In this document: piece after piece, positions 1 through 7,492 of the stretch
Position numbering within the stretch: the first letter of the stretch is position 1
How the letters are laid out: every line of letters starts with the position of its first letter
Assembly (NCBI GenBank): GCA_964423745.1
Contig: CAYRGG010000095.1
Span: 1 to 11,671 of the forward strand
Reading direction: 5' to 3'
From: CAYRGG01 sp964423745
Lineage (GTDB): Bacteria > Pseudomonadota > Gammaproteobacteria > Competibacterales > Competibacteraceae
Length of the DNA: 11,671 nt
Notes under the pieces: model-generated
The model's database searches: none
Seen by the model: the letters and a program-made list of their open reading frames with translations, nothing else
What the model was told of the DNA's origin: nothing
Made by a program: the position numbers and the translations under genes

Positions 1-82
1 CCATAAGAATACCGCCGACCCCCCCCGACAATCCCCAGCAGAGCGCCGCCAGCGCTACGAAAGCTGTACTCGCACCCACCAT
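1..82 (-). CDS. EamA/DMT-family transporter, N-terminal fragment (runs off the left edge)
   Basis: Only the first 27 codons are in the window. They read as a short polar start followed by a hydrophobic helix rich in Ala, Leu, Trp and Gly (ALAALCWGLSGGVGGILM). That is the typical first transmembrane segment of drug/metabolite transporter (EamA) inner-membrane proteins, which have about ten helices. I chose the ATG at 82-80 because a GGAGA ribosome binding site lies 5-7 bases upstream on this strand. An in-frame ATG at 100-98 has no comparable site. A run of eight C (19-26) encodes Gly-Gly inside the helix and is a possible slippage spot. The gene points away from the signalling operon and is probably unrelated to it. 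The family call rests on one helix and is tentative; any polytopic permease is an alternative. Confidence 0.5.
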   Translation of the reverse strand, partial: MVGASTAFVALAALCWGLSGGVGGILM

Positions 83-244
83 TTGATCTCCATTTTTCAT
101 GATGAAATTAAGATGGTTAGTGGCGGCTAGTGTCGCACCGCTACACAAGTCTTTGCTTATCAGCCACAATCTAGGATTGAACCGCAAATCATATTGGTAG
201 GTAACGAATGCTTTGGGCTGTCAATAAAAGTGTTGTGATAAGCT

Positions 245-291
245 CTGACTCGTGCTGAAAAACCAGTGTAGAATCCGAGTAATGGTAAAAT
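245..291 (+). promoter_or_regulatory. Candidate promoter(s) of the signalling operon
   Basis: Two sigma70-like options lie in the 250-base gap before the solute-binding gene. One is an extended -10 (TGGTAAAAT, 283-291) with no clear -35. The other is CTGACT (245-250) with an 18-base spacer to TAGAAT (269-274). Both would leave a leader of about 35-55 bases before the ATG at 333. This is inferred from motif matching only. The rest of 101-332 shows no gene or convincing operator. Confidence 0.35.
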
Positions 292-332
292 AGCAACGGT
301 TTTACATGTAATCATAAGGAATAGAGCACTCA

Positions 333-1151
333 ATGCTCAAACTCGTATTATTCATATTTGTTGCGTTTCTTGCGAACTCCCTTTTCGCCAAAGAACAACC
401 CGTTAAGATCTGTAATGATAGTGGAGAATGGGCGCCTTATTTCTATTACGAAAGAACAGAAGATGGAAAAAAAACAGACAAGATTGTCGGTGCAACCATT
501 GATTCGCTGGATGCAATCTTTGCAAAAATTGACATGGAATACGTCTTTGAACTGCGTCCATGGAAACGCTGTGTAGCCTATGTTGAAAGGTACGATAAAG
601 CACAGAATTTCGAAATGTTTTCTGAAGCAGGCATGAATTCATGGCGACAGGAACGCTTTTTGCCTACCAAAGAACCCGTCTATAAACGCATCAATGTTTT
701 CTATTACAACAGTGATCAATTTCCCAATGGATTAAATATCAAGACTGTCAAGGACATGGAGCAGTACAAAATCTGCGTTGCAGCAGGTTTTAGTTTCGAA
801 CGCTACGTAAAATCGGGATTAAACCAGGCGCTTGTGGATGTCAGTCACAAGTCAGATTATTTTGATGTAATCAGGAAGATTTCTCGCGGATTTTGCGACA
901 TCATGCCGGCAAATCTTGCGGTGGTGGAAGGCGGAGAAAGGGTCAAGCAGTTCAGGCTGCCTGATAATGTGACCTATGCCCCGGATACTACCATTGATGA
1001 AGCATTTTACTACTACTACTGGATCGCCAAAACCAGTCCTAGAGCCCATGTGCTCAGAGACAAAATCGATCAGGCGATCAAAGAACTCAAAGCAAACGGT
1101 CGCTGGGAAGCAATCTATGAACAGTACCTCTCTACCGGTAGTGGGCTTTAA
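333..1151 (+). CDS. Periplasmic solute-binding protein, SBP_bac_3 family
   Basis: A 272-residue secreted binding protein. Residues 1-19 form a signal peptide (short positive start, hydrophobic core, FA-K cleavage site). The remainder reads as a two-lobed periplasmic binding fold of the type that binds amino acids or similar small solutes. Visible features are the EWAPYFYY strand near the mature N-terminus, RPWKRC at about 76-81, and a C-terminal helix ending in NGRWEAIYEQYL, the usual closing helix of SBP_bac_3. Spacing from AAGGA (316-320) to the ATG is long (12 bases), so translation may rely on AGAG at 323-326. It lies 46 bases before the sensor kinase in the same direction, and no ABC permease or ATPase genes are visible nearby. 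I infer a sensory rather than uptake role, perhaps presenting a ligand to the kinase. The ligand cannot be told from sequence. Confidence 0.85.
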   Translation: MLKLVLFIFVAFLANSLFAKEQPVKICNDSGEWAPYFYYERTEDGKKTDKIVGATIDSLDAIFAKIDMEYVFELRPWKRCVAYVERYDKAQNFEMFSEAGMNSWRQERFLPTKEPVYKRINVFYYNSDQFPNGLNIKTVKDMEQYKICVAAGFSFERYVKSGLNQALVDVSHKSDYFDVIRKISRGFCDIMPANLAVVEGGERVKQFRLPDNVTYAPDTTIDEAFYYYYWIAKTSPRAHVLRDKIDQAIKELKANGRWEAIYEQYLSTGSGL

Positions 1152-1197
1152 TAATATAGGAGAAAGCCCGCAAGACTGGGGTTGAACAAGGAACATT

Positions 1198-4100
1198 ATG
1201 ACAAGGCTGCTGTGCATCATCGTCTTATTATTCACAAGTGCTCTCTGTTTCGCCCAGGGGGAACAGGACGATGTAGGTATTTCCCGCCAGATGAGTGTGA
1301 CGTTCTCCGATCTCCTCTGGCGGTATGAGCCCGCATTGATAGAAAAAAACCTCAAGAGCAGCGTACAGAACTACCAATTACAGGGGGTGACGCTGTTTGA
1401 TGAGGGCTTGCAAGAATATCATGCTGCCTGGCCGAGTCCACAGGGCGTGCAGTACCAAAAAAGTAATTCACCGATAGAGATTCCGGGCTCACAATCTCTA
1501 AAATCCATCCAACAACCCATCCTCCATGACGGGCAACCCTTGGGTAAATTGGTGTTGTTCTTGAAACCATTGGAACCGGCGATCATGCTCAATGAGCAGG
1601 AGAGCGCCTATCTCAATGCCCATCCTGTTCTAAAAATCAGTAATGAACTGGACTATCCCCCGTATGACTTTACCATCGATGGAATACCCCAGGGCTATAA
1701 CATCGACCTGATTAGACTGCTTGCTGAAAAAATCGGCATTGAAATGGAGTTCGTCAATGGATACACCTGGGAAGCGCTACTCGATTTACTGAAACGGGAT
1801 GAATTAGATCTACTACACGCTGTAAAGATAACCCCGGATCGCCTTGAGTACGGTTTATTTTCCAACCCGTATAGGCGACTCAAAACCTATTTTGTCATGC
1901 CAACCACAAGCCCTCAGATCACAGACATCACTCAACTGTACGGAAAAACCTTTGCCGTGGGCAAAGGGTGGTTTCAGGAAGCGTACCTGAAAGAACATCA
2001 TCCGCAGATCAAATTGTTGCACTTTGATAACACGCTGGAAATGTTGGAAGCCGTCTCCTCCGGCAAGGCTGATGCCACTGCCGGAAGTGGTGATGTGGTG
2101 CGGTACATTATCAAAAAGCACGGTCTTCGCGATCTGGAAATCGGTCAATGGTTCAAAGAAATGGACAACGGGCGAGTGTATACCCACCACTTCATGGCGA
2201 ACAAGACCACCCCGGAACTGATTTCGATGGTGAATAAGGCGCTTGCCATATTGAGCATTGACGAACTCGATGCGTTGGAGCGGAAGTGGTTTGGTGTGTC
2301 ACACGGTTCCTCTGATTCAGAAAGCACTATGCGCCTCGGGTTATCACCTGAGGAACATCAATTTCTCAATAATCTGACACAGCTTTCATACTGCATAGAC
2401 CCGGATTGGATGCCCTACGAACAAATTAATGCTCAGGGTAAGCACGAAGGCTTAACTCACGACATGATCCGCGATATTGAAGCCCAACTGGGAGTATCCA
2501 TGGTGTTGGTTCCGACAAAAACCTGGAGCCAATCCCTAGACTACATCAAACAAGGCCGTTGCACGTTACTTGCTGCTGCCGCTCAGACAGCCGGACGTCT
2601 TGAGCATCTGGCATTTACCCAACCGTATAACGAATCGTCTGTGGTTGTCGCCGTTCGCAACGAAGAGCTCTTTGTCGAAAACCTTGCCTCAATTCAAGAT
2701 AAAACTTTAGCTGTCGTTAAAAACTATGCACATAAAGAAAGGATTCTGCAGCGATATCCTAACCTTACCATTGTTGAAGTGGATAATGTGAGCGATGGTC
2801 TGGCAAAGGTTCGCAACGGTGAGGTTTTCGGCTTTGTGGATACCCTGCCGACGATCGGTTACCAAATGCGGCGCGAAGGCATTGTTGATCTGAAAATTGG
2901 CGGAAAATTGGAGATGTCGCTGGCCCTCTCCATCGCGGTACAAAAAGGCGCAGTGCCTGAGTTATTGAGCATATTGGATAAAGCATTGAGTAGCTTTTCG
3001 GATCAGGAGAAGCAACAGCTGGCCGATAAGTGGTTTTCTATTATTCAGTTCGAAAAAGTGCCTGACTACACGCTCCTGTGGCAAGTTCTGGCAGGCATGG
3101 CGGTTTTTGTTATGCTCATCCTCTATCACAACCGAAAGCTGGCCGGGGAGGCGCGTCTCAGCCAAGCGTTGCTGCTGAGCACCACGCGCCTGGATCTAGC
3201 GTTGACATCCTCTGAGCAGGGGTGGTGGGACTGGGATACGGCGAACTCGGTTGCGGTGGCATCCGACTCCTACTGGAAGATGATCGGGTATGACCCCGCT
3301 GAGAAGCATAATGCCAATTTTAGCTGGGAGGCGAGCATTCATCCTGATGACAAAGACCGGGTCATGCAGGCGGTGTCTGACTCTGTGAAGGAGGAACGCA
3401 TCTTCGACGTGTCGTATCGAGGCAGTGATCGGTACGGAAACCCCATGTGGTTCCGTTCCATGGGCAAGGCCATCGAACGGTCCAAAAGCCATCAACCCAT
3501 TAGAATAATCGGCATGATCCAGAATATCACCAAGGAAAAGAATCGCGAACTCGAATTACTGCGTTCGAGAGAGGAAGCAGAGCAGGCTAACCGGGCTAAA
3601 AGTGAATTTATCGCCAATATGAGCCACGAGATTAGAACCCCGCTTAATTCGGTCATCGGTTTCTCTGAACTGTTGGAGCAGACCGATATTACGCCGAAAC
3701 AGTGCGGTTATCTCCAATCGATACGGGTGAGCGGGAAAAACCTATTTGATCTGATTAACGATATTTTGGACCTCTCCAAAATCGAAGCGGGGAAAATGAG
3801 TGTAGAGAAAGCGCCCGTGAGTATTCGTCAGCTCATCTATGACATAGAGCAGATCTTCTCCTTCAAGGTCAAAGAAAAGGCATTGCACTTTCACGTCATG
3901 ATCGACGATGAGATTCCTGAATACCTGATGCTGGATGAAGTCCGGCTGCGGCAAGTGTTATTTAATCTGGTAGGAAATGCCATCAAGTTTACCCATGCAG
4001 GCGAAATAGAAATCCTGGTGAACGCCAACGTTGAAAATACAGGCGCATCACAACTCCACATAGCCATCAGAGATACCGGGATTGGCATTCCGGCAGACCA

Positions 4101-5013
4101 GCATGAAATGGTATTTGGGAGCTTTGAGCAACAGCAGGGACAAAACAGCCGTCAGTACGGTGGAACCGGTTTGGGACTAACGATCAGTAAAAAACTGATG
4201 GAGCTTATGGGCGGTGAAATTAACCTGCAAAGCACGCCGGGTATAGGGTCAACCTTCACCATTCATCTTACTCATGTCATGGTGGCGGAATCACAGCCTC
4301 AGGAGACTTCGCGACGAGTCAGTTTGGCTCGACAAGTACAGTTTAAATCCGCCAAGATACTGGTCGCCGACGATGTGGAATCGAACCGCCACCTGGTCAA
4401 AAGCACATTGGAAGAACATGGTCTTCATGTTATCGAAGCCTTAGATGGAAACCAGGCTGTTGCCCTGTGCAAGGAACTGCATCCCCATCTAGTGATGATG
4501 GATATCCGCATGCCGAACATGGATGGCATCGAAGCAATACAACAGATTAGACAATATTCCACGCTGGCTCATATTCCTGTGGTTGCGATGACAGCAGGCC
4601 CGCAAAATGAGGAACATCTGAAACTGTTTCAGGGATTTCTCCATAAGCCGATGACGCCTACCGACATCATCGTTGAGTTACAAATGCATTTAGCGCACCG
4701 CACCGTAGGGTCTACTGATACACCAATAACCCAGGCTCCCGAGTTGTCGAACATAGATCGTGAAACCCTTATTAAGACTCTCGACGAAAAGACGCTTTCG
4801 CTTTGGCGCAATGCCATGGAAAGCGGCGTCTTTGACGATGTCAAAATGTTCGCCGAGGCTTTGCATTGTGCTGGAGTAGCCCATCACATTCACCCGCTGT
4901 GCGAGTATGCGGAATCTGTTTTAGAATCCGTGGAAAATTTTGACGTCAGGAAACTGCGGGGACTCCTCTCGCAATTTACTGAACTCATTCCTGACGAAGA
5001 GAAAGCATCATGA
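1198..5013 (+). CDS. BvgS-like hybrid sensor histidine kinase with two periplasmic SBP_bac_3 domains, PAS, HisKA, HATPase and REC
   Basis: A 1271-residue inner-membrane sensor, started at an ATG with AAGGAA five bases upstream. Order of parts: signal peptide (1-20); a periplasmic segment (about 25-130) with the LWRYEPALIEKNL pattern of Cache/CHASE-like sensors; first SBP_bac_3 domain (about 140-368); second (about 393-615, starting at YCIDPDWMPYE); one membrane helix (about 624-643); PAS (about 660-775); HisKA with phospho-acceptor H810 in MSHEIRTP; HATPase_c with N927 (N box), DTGIG from D959 and GGTGLGL from 988; receiver domain with acidic pair D1058/D1059, phospho-acceptor D1102 and K1150. 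After the receiver, 1175-1271 is helical and resembles a degenerate Hpt domain, with Glu1220 where the phosphorylatable His should stand. All kinase motifs are intact, so it should autophosphorylate. Its stop codon overlaps the start of the REC-GGDEF gene, the obvious output partner. The signal it senses is unknown. Confidence 0.92.
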   Translation: MTRLLCIIVLLFTSALCFAQGEQDDVGISRQMSVTFSDLLWRYEPALIEKNLKSSVQNYQLQGVTLFDEGLQEYHAAWPSPQGVQYQKSNSPIEIPGSQSLKSIQQPILHDGQPLGKLVLFLKPLEPAIMLNEQESAYLNAHPVLKISNELDYPPYDFTIDGIPQGYNIDLIRLLAEKIGIEMEFVNGYTWEALLDLLKRDELDLLHAVKITPDRLEYGLFSNPYRRLKTYFVMPTTSPQITDITQLYGKTFAVGKGWFQEAYLKEHHPQIKLLHFDNTLEMLEAVSSGKADATAGSGDVVRYIIKKHGLRDLEIGQWFKEMDNGRVYTHHFMANKTTPELISMVNKALAILSIDELDALERKWFGVSHGSSDSESTMRLGLSPEEHQFLNNLTQLSYCIDPDWMPYEQINAQGKHEGLTHDMIRDIEAQLGVSMVLVPTKTWSQSLDYIKQGRCTLLAAAAQTAGRLEHLAFTQPYNESSVVVAVRNEELFVENLASIQDKTLAVVKNYAHKERILQRYPNLTIVEVDNVSDGLAKVRNGEVFGFVDTLPTIGYQMRREGIVDLKIGGKLEMSLALSIAVQKGAVPELLSILDKALSSFSDQEKQQLADKWFSIIQFEKVPDYTLLWQVLAGMAVFVMLILYHNRKLAGEARLSQALLLSTTRLDLALTSSEQGWWDWDTANSVAVASDSYWKMIGYDPAEKHNANFSWEASIHPDDKDRVMQAVSDSVKEERIFDVSYRGSDRYGNPMWFRSMGKAIERSKSHQPIRIIGMIQNITKEKNRELELLRSREEAEQANRAKSEFIANMSHEIRTPLNSVIGFSELLEQTDITPKQCGYLQSIRVSGKNLFDLINDILDLSKIEAGKMSVEKAPVSIRQLIYDIEQIFSFKVKEKALHFHVMIDDEIPEYLMLDEVRLRQVLFNLVGNAIKFTHAGEIEILVNANVENTGASQLHIAIRDTGIGIPADQHEMVFGSFEQQQGQNSRQYGGTGLGLTISKKLMELMGGEINLQSTPGIGSTFTIHLTHVMVAESQPQETSRRVSLARQVQFKSAKILVADDVESNRHLVKSTLEEHGLHVIEALDGNQAVALCKELHPHLVMMDIRMPNMDGIEAIQQIRQYSTLAHIPVVAMTAGPQNEEHLKLFQGFLHKPMTPTDIIVELQMHLAHRTVGSTDTPITQAPELSNIDRETLIKTLDEKTLSLWRNAMESGVFDDVKMFAEALHCAGVAHHIHPLCEYAESVLESVENFDVRKLRGLLSQFTELIPDEEKAS

Positions 5014-5924
5014 GTGATAAAACGAAGACGATACTGATTGTCGATGACAACCCTGAAAATATCAGAATCGTCGCTGATACGTTGCATCAGGATGATCTCA
5101 AGCTGGCGTTCGCTCAGAGCGGGGAAGAGGCCCTGAAAAGATTAACAAAGAGTCATTGTGATCTCATCTTGATGGATGTGATGATGCCAGGGCTGGATGG
5201 TTTCGAAACAGCGCAGCGCATCAAAAATAATCCAGACTATGCGCAAATTCCCATCATATTTTTGACCGCTCGGAATGATGAAGACAGTATTGAAGAAGCC
5301 TTTGCGATAGGTGGCACTGACTATATCAGCAAGCCGTTTCGCGCCCGGGAGCTCATCGTCAGAGTACAGCACCAATTAGAGCGCAAAGAGTTTATTGCCA
5401 AACTGGATTACCTGGCGTCCAGGGATGTTTTGACGGGTGTATATAACCGCCGTAAATTCTTCGTGTTGGCAACAGCACTGTTTGATACATTTAGAACTGG
5501 CCTATATGGTGTCATTATCGATATCGATCACTTCAAATCCGTCAATGATACTCACGGGCACCAGGCTGGCGATCGCGTCCTCCAGACAGTGGCCTCTATG
5601 ATCAGCGCCCATAGTCCTGACGGGGCGATTTTGGGAAGAATCGGGGGTGAAGAATTCGCGCTTATTTTTCCAGCGGAATCACTTGAGAATGCCCTGCAGC
5701 AAGTGGAAAACATTCGTCAATCGGTTGCAGAGATGCCTTGCAAACTCGAAGATGGTGGCCAACTACATTGCACCATAAGCCTCGGATTTGCAGAAAAGAA
5801 GCGGGGCATTGACACGATTGATCATCTGATTCTAGAAGCAGACAAAGCACTCTATGGCGCCAAAACCAGTGGACGGAACCGCGTCAAAGTACGAAGCAGT
5901 CGTAGTACCCAATCAGCAAGATGA
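5010..5924 (+). CDS. REC-GGDEF response regulator, probable diguanylate cyclase (PleD-like)
   Basis: A 304-residue cytoplasmic response regulator that should make c-di-GMP from two GTP when phosphorylated. The receiver domain (about 5-125) has D12/D13, phospho-acceptor D56 in LMDVMMPGLDG and K108 in SKPF. The GGDEF domain (about 135-295) has the metal-binding DIDHFKSVND (171-180) and an intact active-site signature GGEEF (212-216). GGEEF is an active variant of GGDEF. The allosteric product-inhibition motif RxxD, expected at 203-206, is absent (PDGA), so feedback by c-di-GMP may be lost. The ATGA overlap (5010-5013) with the upstream kinase implies translational coupling and cognate pairing. 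PleD has two receivers; this protein has one, as in WspR-type regulators. The domain call is firm; pairing with this kinase is inferred from gene order. Confidence 0.93.
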   Translation: MSDKTKTILIVDDNPENIRIVADTLHQDDLKLAFAQSGEEALKRLTKSHCDLILMDVMMPGLDGFETAQRIKNNPDYAQIPIIFLTARNDEDSIEEAFAIGGTDYISKPFRARELIVRVQHQLERKEFIAKLDYLASRDVLTGVYNRRKFFVLATALFDTFRTGLYGVIIDIDHFKSVNDTHGHQAGDRVLQTVASMISAHSPDGAILGRIGGEEFALIFPAESLENALQQVENIRQSVAEMPCKLEDGGQLHCTISLGFAEKKRGIDTIDHLILEADKALYGAKTSGRNRVKVRSSRSTQSAR

Positions 5925-5977
5925 TGAATTTCAACAGATTGAGCTTTTTTATATTACACAAAGTACACCCTACCGTT

Positions 5978-6565
5978 TTAGACCTCGGAAGCCTTGTTGC
6001 CGGTATTTTCCCTAGATAGTTCGCTATTTGAATGTGTTTTATTTTTTATTCTCACCTTCATTAGGCCGTGTTTTTTGTTTCTCAGCTTGACTTTATCTAC
6101 AACTGAATAGTTGCCCGCCTCTTTGTTACACAATTTATGACACAACACGAGATTTTCTATTTCATTGCTACCACCATGACACAAAGACAGTAAATGCTCT
6201 ATCGTTCTGTCATGATTCAATGGTTCCCCACAGTACCAACAATTTTTGCCATCTCGCCTTTCTATTTCTAAAGCTAGTTTGTACCTCTTGTCCAGAGTAA
6301 AGTTGCTTTTTCCTTTTCTTAAGGACTTTTTTCCGCTTTTGAATACCCAATATGCAAATAAGGTATCCGCATTCCATCTTATTTTCCCTTTTTTAACCCT
6401 TAAATTAATATAACAGCCGGGTACCCTTCCCACTGGTTTAACATCAATCGCGAGAATTTTTTCACTAGGCTCTTTAACTGGCAATATCTCAATCATGTCA
6501 GAATTTTTTAGGAACTTTAAAAATTTAGGATCAATTTCTTCGGGTTTTTCAGGTATCTCTATCAT
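5978..6565 (-). CDS. HNH endonuclease domain protein
   Basis: A 195-residue protein on the opposite strand to its neighbours. The first ~95 residues are Lys-rich with no recognised domain. The HNH (beta-beta-alpha metal) motif lies at about 119-155. It has a CWYCG zinc knuckle, EH with the likely catalytic His, then HGGSNEIENL, and a second Cys pair in LCHKLCN. All metal-binding and catalytic positions of a stand-alone HNH nuclease are therefore present. The C-terminus is basic. Composition is visibly A+T-rich and Lys/Asn-rich compared with the signalling operon, suggesting transfer. The start has only a poor ribosome binding site (an A-rich stretch). Such proteins occur as restriction enzymes, homing-type nucleases and accessory cassette genes; no methylase partner is adjacent, so the cellular role is unknown. 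Confidence 0.82.
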   Translation of the reverse strand: MIEIPEKPEEIDPKFLKFLKNSDMIEILPVKEPSEKILAIDVKPVGRVPGCYINLRVKKGKIRWNADTLFAYWVFKSGKKSLRKGKSNFTLDKRYKLALEIERRDGKNCWYCGEPLNHDRTIEHLLSLCHGGSNEIENLVLCHKLCNKEAGNYSVVDKVKLRNKKHGLMKVRIKNKTHSNSELSRENTGNKASEV

Positions 6566-6592
6566 CTTTTTTTCTTATCTATTTTTTTTCGG

Positions 6593-6621
6593 TTCAGCGG
6601 TTTGTTAGGCCGAGCGCTGAA
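6593..6621. repeat. Short inverted repeat with an integron-like GTTAGGC core
   Basis: TTCAGCG (6593-6599) and CGCTGAA (6615-6621) are perfect inverted 7-mers around a 15-base centre that contains GTTAGGC (6604-6610). GTTAGGC fits the GTTRRRY end motif of integron attC sites. No matching opposite half is visible at the usual 50-130 base distance, so it is not a complete attC. It lies in the presumed untranslated leader of the HNH gene. Confidence 0.3.
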
Positions 6622-6685
6622 GAAACCAATATAACCTATTGATCAAAAAAACAATATTTCCCGGTATGCGCATGTGTTATTGCGT

Positions 6686-6704
6686 TATAATAGCAATTAT
6701 ATCA
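6686..6704. promoter_or_regulatory. Overlapping divergent promoter-like elements between the HNH and Uma2 genes
   Basis: On the plus strand TATAAT at 6686-6691 stands 43 bases before the Uma2 ATG. On the minus strand an extended -10, TGATATAAT, occupies 6704-6696 and faces the HNH gene with a leader of about 125 bases. Neither has a good -35. Being back to back within 20 bases they would compete for polymerase. Motif-based inference only. Confidence 0.35.
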
Positions 6705-6734
6705 ATCAAATGTAGCGCGATCAGGTTTATCAAG

Positions 6735-7331
6735 ATGAACCACACTCTTCCAAATCCAAAAGCCATTTACAGCTTTGATGATTTGCTTGAGCTTGAGGAG
6801 TTATCTGGTATCAAGTATGAATTACTTGATGGCCATATTTTTGCAATGACAGGAGGTACTAAAGCTCATAATTTAATTGCACTAGGTTTGTTTATTGAGA
6901 TTGATGCTCAAAAAGAAGCAGATTGCCGACTTTACGTTGCTGATGTAAAGCTGCGCGTTAGCCAAAATGGTCAAGAAAATAACATAGACACTTCTCTTTA
7001 TCCTGATGTTATGCTCGCGTGCAGCGAAGAACTTTCTGATCTATATGAAGAGAACCCTCTTCTTGTTGCGGAGGTTTTATCTGATAGCTCCGCTCGAAAA
7101 GATAAAACAGACAAAAAGCAAAAATATCTCAACTTGCCCTCCCTATCTGCTTATCTTGTGCTTTCACAGACAGAAATTATGATAACCCTACATCAAAAGA
7201 CAGCTGACGGGTGGATTGAGAAGACATTCTTAGGCAAAGAAACCAATATTGAAATCGCGCTTGGCACTACCCATAAAACTTTGAAACTAAACCTAGGAAA
7301 AATATACAAGTACCTAGAAAATAGAATCTAA
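6735..7331 (+). CDS. Uma2-family protein (DUF820), PD-(D/E)XK nuclease-like
   Basis: A 198-residue protein from the ATG at 6735. A longer reading from TTG at 6639 would add 32 residues that do not fit the family and would cover the TATAAT box, so I reject it. Visible family features, numbered from that ATG, are YELLDGHIFAMTGG (about 25-38) and KAHN just after. They continue with YPDVMLAC carrying the metal-binding Asp, and VAEVLSDSS followed by KxxKYLNLPSLSAYLVL. Together these supply the D...ExK-type residues of a restriction-endonuclease-like fold. Uma2 proteins are abundant in cyanobacteria and scattered in other phyla, often in many copies and near mobile DNA; their biological role is not established. 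The gene is A+T-rich like the divergent HNH gene and unlike the GTPase genes downstream. The 161 bases after it (7332-7492) hold no gene and no clear terminator. Confidence 0.85.
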   Translation: MNHTLPNPKAIYSFDDLLELEELSGIKYELLDGHIFAMTGGTKAHNLIALGLFIEIDAQKEADCRLYVADVKLRVSQNGQENNIDTSLYPDVMLACSEELSDLYEENPLLVAEVLSDSSARKDKTDKKQKYLNLPSLSAYLVLSQTEIMITLHQKTADGWIEKTFLGKETNIEIALGTTHKTLKLNLGKIYKYLENRI

Positions 7332-7492
7332 TGCTTTTTTTGAGTGGTGATTTTCAAACCCGCTGTTATTTGAATTTTCTACCAACCTTTGCCATGATCG
7401 TGGGTTAAAAATAGCAGATCACCTATGAAGCTGAATAAACGCTCACAAAGTGTTAAGATTTACGCAATTTAAACTGCTTTTTATTAGAGCTT

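Noticed and set aside
155..243. Inverted 8-mers GCTTATCA (155-162) and TGATAAGC (236-243) upstream of the solute-binding gene.
   Set aside because: They are 73 bases apart. One such pair in a region this size is expected by chance, and no known operator matches.
852..1355. Long antisense open frame across the end of the solute-binding gene and the start of the kinase gene.
   Set aside because: It covers two well-supported genes on the other strand, has no recognisable domain and no ribosome binding site, and behaves as a shadow frame.
5931..5950. Possible terminator after the GGDEF gene: TCAA-CAGA-TTGA then GC and six T.
   Set aside because: The stem is only 4 A/T-rich pairs, far too weak for a convincing intrinsic terminator.
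6639..6734. Upstream TTG start adding 32 residues to the Uma2-family protein.
   Set aside because: The added residues do not resemble the family N-terminus, and the TATAAT promoter-like box would fall inside the coding region. The ATG at 6735 begins a normal Uma2 N-terminus.
7459..7487. TTTACG-17-TATTAG as a promoter for the GTPase pair.
   Set aside because: Each box matches the consensus at only 4 of 6 positions, and transcription would start at the GTG itself. It is too weak to annotate.
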